Assembly (NCBI GenBank): GCA_036279015.1
Contig: DASUJY010000012.1
Location: forward strand, 1 to 43,930
DNA from: DATEOR01 sp036279015
Lineage (GTDB): Bacteria > Actinomycetota > Thermoleophilia > Gaiellales > Gaiellaceae
DNA length: 43,930 nt
Direction: 5' to 3'
The translations under genes were made by a program, and so were the position numbers. Shown piece after piece: positions 37,866-43,930 of this stretch (position 1 is the first letter of the stretch; each line of letters opens with the position of its first letter). The notes under the pieces were generated by a model. It was given only the letters and a program-made list of their open reading frames with translations, did no database searches and was not told where the DNA came from.

Positions 37866-38569
37866 CCGTCCTGCTCCTCCTGCACGCCTTCCCGCTCGAC
37901 GCGCGCATGTGGGACGGCCAGGTCGAGGTACTGGAGCAGGCCGGCTACGAGGTGATCGCTCCGAACCTCCCGGGACGGGAGCCGGAGCCCAGCCTCGCGC
38001 GCTGGGCGGCGCGGATCCTCGAGCTCCTCCCGGGCGACTTCGTGCCGGTCGGGATCTCGATGGGCGGCTATCTCGCCTTCGAGCTCTGGAGGCAGGCGCC
38101 GAAGCGGATTCCGGCGCTCGTCCTGGCTGACACGCGCGCGAACGCCGACGACGAGGCGGGCCGCGCCGCCCGCGAGGAGACGATCCGGCGGCTCCGCGAC
38201 GACGGGTTCGACGCGTTCTGGGACGATCTCGAGCCGAAGCTCTTCTCGGCCGGCATTCCGGAGGACGTCGTCACGCAGGCGCGCTCGATCGCCGCCGGCC
38301 AGCCGCTCGAGAGCCTGATCGCGTCGGTCGAGGCGCTGCGGGATCGCCGTGACTCGACTGCGACTCTTGCCGACATCGACGCGCCTGTGCTCATGCTGGT
38401 CGGCGCTGAGGACGTGCTGACGCCGCCGGATGCGGCGAAGGAGATCGTCGCCGGCGTCCCGCTCGGCAGGCTGGTCGAGATCCAGGGCGCAGGCCACCTG
38501 ACGCCGCTCGAGCGCCCGGAGGAGCTGAACGAGGAGCTCCTCCTCTTCCTCCACGAGGTGCTCTCGTGA
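37862..38569 (+). CDS. Alpha/beta-hydrolase
   Basis: 235 residues from the GTG in a GTGA overlap. Alpha/beta-hydrolase fold with oxyanion region LLLLHAFPLDARMWDGQVEV, nucleophile elbow PVGISMGGYLAFELW (Ser), acid VLMLVGAEDVLTPPDAAKEI (Asp) and GAGHLTPLERPEELNEELLL (His). It resembles small esterases and lactonases of the 3-oxoadipate enol-lactonase type, but no specific substrate is supported. Its GTG start and the GTGA of the rhodanese gene make a tightly coupled run. Confidence 0.85.
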   Translation: MTVLLLLHAFPLDARMWDGQVEVLEQAGYEVIAPNLPGREPEPSLARWAARILELLPGDFVPVGISMGGYLAFELWRQAPKRIPALVLADTRANADDEAGRAAREETIRRLRDDGFDAFWDDLEPKLFSAGIPEDVVTQARSIAAGQPLESLIASVEALRDRRDSTATLADIDAPVLMLVGAEDVLTPPDAAKEIVAGVPLGRLVEIQGAGHLTPLERPEELNEELLLFLHEVLS

Positions 38570-38886
38570 CCGGCGACGAGCTCGCGCGCCTCCTCGAGGA
38601 GGACGCGATCACGTTGCTCGACGTGCGCTCGCCGGCCGAGTTCACGGGCGAGGCCGGCTATCCGTGCGACCCGCGGCAGGGCCACATCGAGGGGGCGGTC
38701 AACCTGCCGCTCGACGAGCTCCAGTACGACGTGCCGGCCGCGCTCGAGGCCGTCGACACGTCGCGGCCGATCGTCGCCTACTGCCATTCGGGGCAGCGCT
38801 CCGAGCTCGCTGCCGCGCTCCTTCGGTCAGCCGGCTACGACGCGGTCAACTACGAAGGCTCCTGGCACGAGTGGTCGCGGCGCTAG
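38566..38886 (+). CDS. Rhodanese-like single-domain protein
   Basis: 106 residues. It is a single rhodanese domain: ITLLDVRSPAEFTGEAGYPC, GHIEGAVNLPLDELQYD, and the active loop CHSGQRS with C73 as nucleophile that carries a persulfide. The Cys-x-x-Gly-x-Arg pattern fits a sulfurtransferase. It has no fused partner domain. It is the last gene of the coupled run, and its stop shares CTAG with the convergent amidotransferase stop. The sulfur donor and acceptor are unknown. Confidence 0.88.
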   Translation: MTGDELARLLEEDAITLLDVRSPAEFTGEAGYPCDPRQGHIEGAVNLPLDELQYDVPAALEAVDTSRPIVAYCHSGQRSELAAALLRSAGYDAVNYEGSWHEWSRR

Positions 38887-39548
38887 CGTCGCCGCGCGTG
38901 GTCGAAGAACGCGTCCGCGAGGCGGCGGCCGAGCTCGTTCCAGCGCTCGATCGGATCGAGCGGGAAGGACGGGGCGGATCCCTCCGAGGACGCGCGCCAG
39001 GCCTCGAGGATCGCCCGGGTCGCCTCCGGATGGAACTGCACCCCCCAGGTGGACTCGCCGACCCGGAACCCCTGCGCGCACACCTCGTTTCGCGCGAGGA
39101 GCTCGCCCCCGGGAGGGACCTCGAAGGCGTAGCTGTGCCACTCGAGCGCGTCGAAGCGCGCCGGTAGCGAGCCGAGCACCGGGTCGTCGGCGCCCTCCGG
39201 AGTGAGCTCGACCTCGTACCAGCCGATCTCCGGCCGGGTCGCCGGCCCGACTCGGGCGCCGAGCGCCTGGGCGATCAGCTGGCTGCCGAGGCAGATGCCG
39301 AGGAGCGGTTGCCCGCGGTCGACCGCCGCGCGGATCAGCTCGCTCTGCGCGGCGAGCCAGGGATGCCGGTCCTCCTGGTCGACGTGCATCGACCCTCCGA
39401 GGATGACAAGGGCGTCGAAGTCCGCGGGCTCGGGCGGCGCGCCTCGCGTGGCGTTCCACTCGAGGATCTCGTCGCCGCGCTCGCGAAGGATCTCCCCGAA
39501 GAGCCCCGTCGCCGCGTCCTCTTCGTGGATCAGGGAGAGGACGCGCAT
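38883..39548 (-). CDS. Class I glutamine amidotransferase (GATase1)
   Basis: 221 residues from ATG 39548. Triad-type glutaminase: FDALVILGGSMHVDQEDRHP, GICLGSQLIAQALGARVGPA with the nucleophilic Cys, and WGVQFHPEATRAILEAW with the catalytic His. It lies third in an operon with pabB and pabC. PabA would provide ammonia to PabB there, but this protein looks closer to the stand-alone GuaA-like class (GSQ after the Cys where PabA usually has GHQ). It may be an unusual PabA replacement or have an unrelated role. It overlaps the pabC end by 19 bases. Confidence 0.85.
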   Translation of the reverse strand: MRVLSLIHEEDAATGLFGEILRERGDEILEWNATRGAPPEPADFDALVILGGSMHVDQEDRHPWLAAQSELIRAAVDRGQPLLGICLGSQLIAQALGARVGPATRPEIGWYEVELTPEGADDPVLGSLPARFDALEWHSYAFEVPPGGELLARNEVCAQGFRVGESTWGVQFHPEATRAILEAWRASSEGSAPSFPLDPIERWNELGRRLADAFFDHARRR

Positions 39549-40387
39549 GCGCGCAGCCTCCTCTGGAGCTCCGCGGCCGCGGGCCCCGGTCCGCCTGCTC
39601 CCACGGCCTGCCCGTCGAGCTCCACGACCGGCATCACCTCGCGGATCGAGGACGACGTGAACGCCTCTTCCGCCCCCGCCATGTGCTCGAGCGGGAAGAC
39701 CCCCTCGCGGACCTCGTAGCCGGCCGCGGCAGCTTCCTCGACCAGCGTCGCCCGCGTCACGCCCGCGAGGATCCCGAGCTCGAGCGCCGGTGTGTAGAGG
39801 ACGTTCTCGAGCCGCCACCAGACATTCGTGACCGGCCCCTCGAGGACGACGTCGCCCGCGCCGAGGAAGACCGCGTCGTCGGCGCCGCGCCGCTTCGCCT
39901 CGGCCTCCGCAGCCATGTTGACGGCATAGCTCGTCGACTTGACGCCGCCGAGCAGCCAGGGCGACGAGGCGCGCAGCCCGGGGTCGAGCCCGAGCTGGAT
40001 GGAGACGAGCTTCGCGCCTCGGGCCCGTAGCTCCTCGAGGCCGAGGGGGAGGGTGCTCACCATGGCGACCTCCGTAGGTCGGCCGGAGCCGTCTCGGCCT
40101 GGCGTGACAAAGAGGCGAAGGACTGCGTCCGGCGCCGCCGCCGCCTCGAGCGCGAGCCCGGCGAGCCGCGCGAGCTCGCCCGTGTCGATCGGGCCGATCT
40201 CGACGCGGGCCGCCGAGCCCTCGAGCCGCGCGAGATGCTCGTCGAGCTTGAAGGGGGCGCCTCCGTAGACGCGGGTGGTCTCGAACGCGGCGCGGCTGCG
40301 GAGGAAGGCCTCGTCGTCCACGTGGAGGACGGGCTCCTCGGGATCGACGAGGCCGCGGCCGCCGACTGCGAGCGCGAGCAGGCTCAC
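39530..40387 (-). CDS. pabC: Class IV PLP enzyme, probable aminodeoxychorismate lyase
   Basis: 285 residues from GTG in a GTGA overlap with pabB. Fold-type IV: FETTRVYGGAPFKLDEHLAR near the N-terminus, the catalytic Lys in GGVKSTSYAVNMAAEAEAKR, then RGADDAVFLGAGDVVLEGPV and TNVWWRLENVLYTPALELGI. Branched-chain aminotransferases share this fold, but the operon with pabB favours aminodeoxychorismate lyase, which releases p-aminobenzoate and pyruvate. The last residues form a Gly/Pro-rich tail. It is coupled on both sides. Confidence 0.85.
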   Translation of the reverse strand: MSLLALAVGGRGLVDPEEPVLHVDDEAFLRSRAAFETTRVYGGAPFKLDEHLARLEGSAARVEIGPIDTGELARLAGLALEAAAAPDAVLRLFVTPGRDGSGRPTEVAMVSTLPLGLEELRARGAKLVSIQLGLDPGLRASSPWLLGGVKSTSYAVNMAAEAEAKRRGADDAVFLGAGDVVLEGPVTNVWWRLENVLYTPALELGILAGVTRATLVEEAAAAGYEVREGVFPLEHMAGAEEAFTSSSIREVMPVVELDGQAVGAGGPGPAAAELQRRLRACASSP

Positions 40388-41439
40388 CTGGCGGCCCGTT
40401 CCTCCACCGGCGCGCCGATCGCCGCGAGGAGCGGGCGAGCCTTGACCCAGGACTCTTCGATCTCCTCCTCGGGGTCGGAGTCCCAGACGATGCCGCCACC
40501 CACCCAGAAGTGGATCCTGTCCTCGGCGACCGCGAACGTACGGATCGTGAGCGCGAGGTCGAGGTCACCGTTCGGCCACACGCGCCCGAGTGCCCCCATC
40601 GAGGCGCCGCGACCCACCGGCTCGAGGGCGGCGATGTGGTCGAGGGCGGCGATCTTCGGCGCTCCGGTCACGGATCCGCCCGGGAAGGTCGCCTCGAGGA
40701 GCTCCGCGAGGCCGACATCGAGGCGGAGCCGTCCCTCGACCGTCGTCACGAGGTGCGAGACACCGGCCAGCTCGCGCTCGGCCATCAGGTCGGGCCAGCG
40801 GAGCGAGCCCGGCAGGCACACGCGCGAGAGGTCGTTCCGCTCGAGGTCGACGATCATGACGTGCTCGGCGGCGTCCTTCTCCGACTCCTGCAGATCGTCG
40901 GCAGCGCCGAGCGGCCGTGTGCCCTTGATCGGCTTCGTCCAGATCCGGTCGCCACGGCGCGCCAGGAACAGCTCCGGCGACGCGGAGACGATCGTCCAGC
41001 CGTCGCCGGCGAGCGGCCCAGGGTGGAGCGGTCGCAACGGAGCCAGCGCCGCGGCGAGGCCGCCGGGATCTCCGGCGAAAGGCGCCGACAGGTGCTGGAC
41101 GAGGTTGACCTGGTAGACGTCGCCACGCTCGATCGCTTGCCTGACGGCCTCGACCGCCTCCGCGTAGTCGTCCTCGTCCCAGGTGCGGCTCCACTCGCCG
41201 ACCCGGTAGGACGTCGCCGGCTCGAGTGTCGACTCGGGTCGGATCCGGCAGGCGGCGAGAGGCAGCGGGCAGGGCTCCGGTGGATCGGGCCACGGCTCGC
41301 GCCGCAAGGCTGACGAGAGCCCGTAGCCGAGATAGAGGTCGGCGACGACGTCGCCGGCCCTCCCGCCGAAGAACCCCGCGTCGTGCAGGTAGTCCTCAAT
41401 CGCGGCGAACGCGCCATCAGGCGAATGCAGTTCGAGCAT
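40384..41439 (-). CDS. pabB: Aminodeoxychorismate synthase component I
   Basis: 351 residues, short for the family because the N-terminal non-catalytic domain is reduced. The chorismate-binding core is complete: VYQVNLVQHLSAPFAG, WTIVSASPELFLARRGDRIW, KPIKGTRPLG with the key Lys, VDLERNDLSRVC, LEATFPGGSVTGAPKIAALD, and FWVGGGIVWDSDPEEEIEES. It converts chorismate and ammonia to aminodeoxychorismate. TAGCGT (41452-41447) is seven bases before ATG 41439 and there is no Shine-Dalgarno, so the pab operon appears leaderless. pabC and the amidotransferase gene follow with overlaps. Confidence 0.93.
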   Translation of the reverse strand: MLELHSPDGAFAAIEDYLHDAGFFGGRAGDVVADLYLGYGLSSALRREPWPDPPEPCPLPLAACRIRPESTLEPATSYRVGEWSRTWDEDDYAEAVEAVRQAIERGDVYQVNLVQHLSAPFAGDPGGLAAALAPLRPLHPGPLAGDGWTIVSASPELFLARRGDRIWTKPIKGTRPLGAADDLQESEKDAAEHVMIVDLERNDLSRVCLPGSLRWPDLMAERELAGVSHLVTTVEGRLRLDVGLAELLEATFPGGSVTGAPKIAALDHIAALEPVGRGASMGALGRVWPNGDLDLALTIRTFAVAEDRIHFWVGGGIVWDSDPEEEIEESWVKARPLLAAIGAPVEERAAR

Positions 41440-41446
41440 GGGCGTA

Positions 41447-41452
41447 ACGCTA
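41447..41452 (-). promoter_or_regulatory. -10 box TAGCGT of the pab operon
   Basis: TAGCGT on the - strand ends seven bases before ATG 41439. It overlaps the end of the upstream SDR gene on the same strand. Confidence 0.4.
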
Positions 41453-42247
41453 ACGCGGCGCGTTCGTGGGGACGAGGCCCCATGGCGCGGCGCCCGCCGG
41501 GCAGACGAAGACGCGCCCGGCGATCGCCTCGTCGCAGGCGAGTCTGAGCACGGCCTCGGCGACGGCCTCGACGGGCACGAGCTCCGGCGGTCCTTCCCAG
41601 CGGTCGTCCGGCGTTCGGGCGCGCTCGGCGACGAGCGCCTCGGTCGCGACCCAGTCCGGGCAGATCGCGTTTACGCGGATCCCTTCGGCGCCGAGTCCGC
41701 CGAGCGAGCCCGTGAGCCGGTTGACGGCGGCCTTCGCGGCTGCGTACTCGGGACTCGCGTACGGCTCCCAGCCGAGACCGGCCACGGACGACACGTTGAC
41801 CACGGCGCCGCCGCGTTCGCGCATCGTCCCAATCGCGAGCTGCGTCCCAAGCGCCACGCCGCCGAGGTTGACCGCGAGCGTCCGCTGCCAGTGGGCCGGC
41901 TCGGCGTCCGGGAAGTGTGGCGCAAGCGTTCCGCCGGCGTTGTTGACCAGGATGTCGAGGGGCCCGAGCGCCGCGGCGCGTTCGACGACGGCGCGGAGCT
42001 CCCGTTCCTGCGCCACATCCGCGGGGAGAAAGGCAGCCGCGGAAAGCTCGGCGGCGGTCTCGGCCCCTCGTGCTTCGTCCGTGTCGCAGAGGACGAGAGT
42101 CGCGCCGCCCGTCCCCAGCCTCGAGGCGGCCGCCTTGCCGATTCCGGTTGCGGCTCCGGTGACGATCGCCACCGTCCCGGCCAGATCGGGTGCTCGCCAG
42201 TCCGGGTCGAGCGGCTCGAGGTCGCCGTAGTCGGACGGAGCCCACAT
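41450..42247 (-). CDS. Short-chain dehydrogenase/reductase
   Basis: 265 residues from ATG 42247; GGAAGG (42262-42257) is nine bases upstream. An in-frame ATG at 42256 has no spacing to that site. Classical SDR: IVTGAATGIGKAAASRLG (NAD(P) loop), LDILVNNAGGTLAPHF (NNAG), VSSVAG with the Ser and Y168-x3-K172 (PEYAAAKAAV). DTDEARG after the second strand has an Asp that usually favours NAD(H). Substrate unknown. It is divergent from murI (starts 48 bases apart), and the pab operon follows 10 bases after its end on the same strand. Confidence 0.87.
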   Translation of the reverse strand: MWAPSDYGDLEPLDPDWRAPDLAGTVAIVTGAATGIGKAAASRLGTGGATLVLCDTDEARGAETAAELSAAAFLPADVAQERELRAVVERAAALGPLDILVNNAGGTLAPHFPDAEPAHWQRTLAVNLGGVALGTQLAIGTMRERGGAVVNVSSVAGLGWEPYASPEYAAAKAAVNRLTGSLGGLGAEGIRVNAICPDWVATEALVAERARTPDDRWEGPPELVPVEAVAEAVLRLACDEAIAGRVFVCPAGAAPWGLVPTNAPR

Positions 42248-42283
42248 CGGGGCCATCCTTCCGGACCGAGCCGACCCCCGTCC

Positions 42284-42289
42284 TAGAAT
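42284..42289 (+). promoter_or_regulatory. -10 box TAGAAT of the murI operon
   Basis: TAGAAT ends six bases before GTG 42296. The six bases contain no Shine-Dalgarno, so the transcript is probably leaderless. Confidence 0.55.
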
Positions 42290-42295
42290 CCTGCC

Positions 42296-43114
42296 GTGGA
42301 CACGCGGCCTATCGGCATCTTCGACTCCGGCGCCGGCGGGCTGACCGTCCTCCACGAGTGCCTCGTCACGCTCCCGCACGAGGACTTCGTCTACCTCGGC
42401 GACGGGGCGCGCTGTCCCTACGGCCCGCGTCCGCGCGACGAGATCCGGCGGTTCGCGCGCGAGATCGCCTCGTATCTGGAGGACTCGGGAGTGAAGTTGA
42501 TCGTGGCGGCGTGCAACTCGGCGACCGCGGCCGCGCTGCCAGGCCTCCAGGAGCGCCTCGCCGTCCCGGTCATCGGCGTGCTCGCGCCCGAGGCCCACGC
42601 GGCGGTGCAGGCGACGCGCAACCGCCGTATCGGCGTCCTCGCCACCGAGGCGACGGTTGCGAGCGGCCGCTACGCCGAGGCCGTGCACGCGCTCGACGCA
42701 GGAGCGCAGGTGTTCTCGGTTCCGTGCCCGCGGCTCGTGCCGCTGATCGAGTCGGCCGCGCCGAACGACGAGATCGACCGCGCCGTCCGCGGGTACGCCC
42801 AGCGGCTGAAGGAGGAGCAGGTCGACACGGTCATCCTCGGCTGCACGCACTACCCGCTGATCAAGCCGGTGTTCGAGCGGGTGCTCGGCAGGAAGACGAC
42901 GCTCATCTTCTCCGCCGTCGAGACCGCGCGCGAGGTCGCCGAGACCCTCGAGCGCAAGGGGATCGAGAACGACCCGGCACGCGAGGGCAGCTGTCGCTTC
43001 CTCACCACCGGCGACGTCGGCGAGTTCAGGGCGCTCGGCGAGCGGTTCCTCCAGCTGCCGCTCGTCGACGTCGAGCGGGTCGCGATCCGGGACCTCGAGC
43101 TGGCGGCCGCGTGA
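42296..43114 (+). CDS. murI: Glutamate racemase
   Basis: 272 residues. It makes D-glutamate for peptidoglycan. The two catalytic Cys residues are C73 (AACNSATAAAL) and C183 (LGCTHYPLIKP). The N-terminal signature is IFDSGAGGLTVLHECL, and YLGDGARCPYGPRP follows. Cofactor-independent cytoplasmic enzyme. The stop overlaps the rph start (TGATG). A murI-rph order is frequent in actinobacteria. Promoter: TAGAAT six bases before the GTG. Confidence 0.96.
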   Translation: MDTRPIGIFDSGAGGLTVLHECLVTLPHEDFVYLGDGARCPYGPRPRDEIRRFAREIASYLEDSGVKLIVAACNSATAAALPGLQERLAVPVIGVLAPEAHAAVQATRNRRIGVLATEATVASGRYAEAVHALDAGAQVFSVPCPRLVPLIESAAPNDEIDRAVRGYAQRLKEEQVDTVILGCTHYPLIKPVFERVLGRKTTLIFSAVETAREVAETLERKGIENDPAREGSCRFLTTGDVGEFRALGERFLQLPLVDVERVAIRDLELAAA

Positions 43115-43806
43115 TGCGGGAAGGGAGGCGCCCGGACGAGCTCCGGCCGATCGACGTCCTCCCGGACTTCGTCGAGCAGGCGGACGGCTCCGCGCTGATC
43201 TCCTTCGGGAAGACCCGCGTCCTCTGCACTGCGACGATCGAGGACGGAGTGCCGCGCTGGCTCGTCGGGAAGGGGCGCGGCTGGATGACCGCCGAGTACG
43301 GGATGCTGCCGGCTTCGACGGGTGAGCGGACGGCGCGCGAGGCGCGGACCGGCAGGCAGGGAGGGCGGACGGTCGAGATCCAGCGGCTCGTCGGGCGCTC
43401 GCTCCGGGCCGCATATGACCTGGAGCAGCTCGGCGAGCGGACTGTCTGGCTCGACTGCGACGTCATCCAGGCGGACGGCGGCACGCGCACCGCGGCGATC
43501 AGCGGCGCCTGGATCGCGCTCGCGCTCGCGGCCAGGCGGAAGAGGCTGCCGCCGCCGTCCGAGCGCGTCGGGGCGATCTCCGTCGGCATCGTCGCGGGCG
43601 AGCCGCTCCTCGACCTCGACTACGGCGAGGATTCCTCCGCCGACGTCGACATGAACGTCGTCATGCAGGGTGACGGCCGCCTGATCGAGGTGCAGGCGAC
43701 CGCGGAGCGGAACGCCTTCACGCGCGAGGAGCTCGAGGGCCTCATCGACCTGGCCGCCTCGGGGATCGAGCGGATCTTCGAGGTGCAGGAGAGGGCGGCG
43801 ACGTGA
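43114..43806 (+). CDS. rph: Ribonuclease PH
   Basis: 230 residues. It is a phosphorolytic 3'-5' exoribonuclease that trims tRNA 3' ends. Signatures: GSALISFGKTRVLCTATIED, GWMTAEYGMLPASTGERTAR, RQGGRTVEIQRLVGRSLRAA, TVWLDCDVIQADGGTRTAAI and LDLDYGEDSSADVDMNVVMQ, with the acidic and Arg residues of the phosphate site. The start is the ATG in TGATG. The MgtC-like gene overlaps by GTGA. Confidence 0.96.
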   Translation: MREGRRPDELRPIDVLPDFVEQADGSALISFGKTRVLCTATIEDGVPRWLVGKGRGWMTAEYGMLPASTGERTAREARTGRQGGRTVEIQRLVGRSLRAAYDLEQLGERTVWLDCDVIQADGGTRTAAISGAWIALALAARRKRLPPPSERVGAISVGIVAGEPLLDLDYGEDSSADVDMNVVMQGDGRLIEVQATAERNAFTREELEGLIDLAASGIERIFEVQERAAT

Positions 43807-43930
43807 TCCCAGACATCACCATCGGCGAGATTGCGATCCGCCTCGTGATCGCGGCTGCTCTCACGGGAGCGGTCGGGCTCGAGCGCGAATGGCGCGAGCG
43901 GGCCGCCGGCCTGCGGACGCACATGCTCGT
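43803..43930 (+). CDS. MgtC/SapB family membrane protein, 3' cut by window edge
   Basis: Only 42 residues are present. They begin MIPDITIGEIAIRLVIAAAL and continue with TGAVGLEREWRERAAGLRTH, the family signature GLEREW...GLRTH followed by MLV. The hydrophobic first helix and this motif match the MgtC/SapB group, some of whose members matter for growth in low magnesium. The rest lies outside the window. It is coupled to rph (GTGA). Confidence 0.82.
   Translation, partial: MIPDITIGEIAIRLVIAAALTGAVGLEREWRERAAGLRTHML

Noticed and set aside
1..43930. tRNA, rRNA, CRISPR, insertion sequence and prophage signals
   Set aside because: I looked for tRNA T-loop motifs, regular spaced repeats, transposase or integrase motifs and phage genes and found none. 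GTTCGAGTC-like matches (for example near 33289) fall inside coding genes.

Overview
The window is about 70% G+C with a strong G/C third-position bias. Its gene content includes a PimA-like glycosyltransferase, a UdgX-type uracil-DNA glycosylase, a FabL-type enoyl reductase, and many -10 boxes placed just upstream of start codons. This suggests an actinobacterium of the Thermoleophilia type (Gaiellales/Solirubrobacterales-like). That is an inference from gene families and style; no rRNA or other taxonomic marker is present. Genes are tightly packed with many 4-base ATGA/GTGA overlaps. No stretch over about 160 bases lacks a gene, and I saw no tRNA, rRNA, CRISPR array, transposase or phage gene.

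Layout. 1-2.0 kb: two tandem L,D-transpeptidases followed by udgX. 2.1-7.0 kb: a signalling segment of lower G+C, with a small LuxR-type regulator, a 28-residue membrane microprotein, a membrane HD-GYP phosphodiesterase, a large MalT/LAL-type regulator and a third LuxR-HTH protein. 7.1-12.5 kb: an adenosine-deaminase-like enzyme with an aminotransferase, then a glycosyltransferase, flippase-like protein and glycerate kinase. 12.5-16.2 kb: a cyclic-nucleotide-binding protein, a solitary beta-class DNA methyltransferase, and xseA-xseB with a methyltransferase. 16.3-22.4 kb: small conserved proteins, a coiled-coil membrane protein, a beta-lactamase-like hydrolase, a UbiA-like/MenG-like pair, GNAT and ferritin. 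22.4-25.7 kb: a LysE exporter, then proline dehydrogenase, class-III aminotransferase and a YhhQ-type transporter. 25.7-27.6 kb: a marR-MFS efflux operon with a palindromic operator. 27.7-31.5 kb: fabL, secreted and lipoprotein genes, and an EamA transporter. 31.5-35.7 kb: tyrosine/homogentisate catabolism (hppD, FAH-family, hmgA) with cspA-infA embedded. 35.7-38.9 kb: a translationally coupled run (HAD phosphatase, AlkA-like glycosylase, unknown protein, alpha/beta hydrolase, rhodanese). 38.9-41.4 kb: pabB-pabC-amidotransferase (p-aminobenzoate for folate). 41.5 kb to the end: an SDR, then murI-rph-mgtC-like (cut by the window edge).

How the genes work together. HppD makes homogentisate, HmgA opens its ring and the FAH-family protein cleaves the product; no maleylacetoacetate isomerase is visible. 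PabB and PabC make p-aminobenzoate from chorismate. The MarR protein probably controls its own operon through the palindrome at 27610-27621.

The most notable observations concern control of translation. They are a stem-loop that buries the ribosome-binding site of the cold-shock gene and is followed by five T residues, an infA reading frame whose expected initiation codon is ATC, a glycerate kinase without a canonical start at the conserved N-terminus, and about 14 genes with apparently leaderless transcripts. I did not find a clear new defence system or biosynthetic system.
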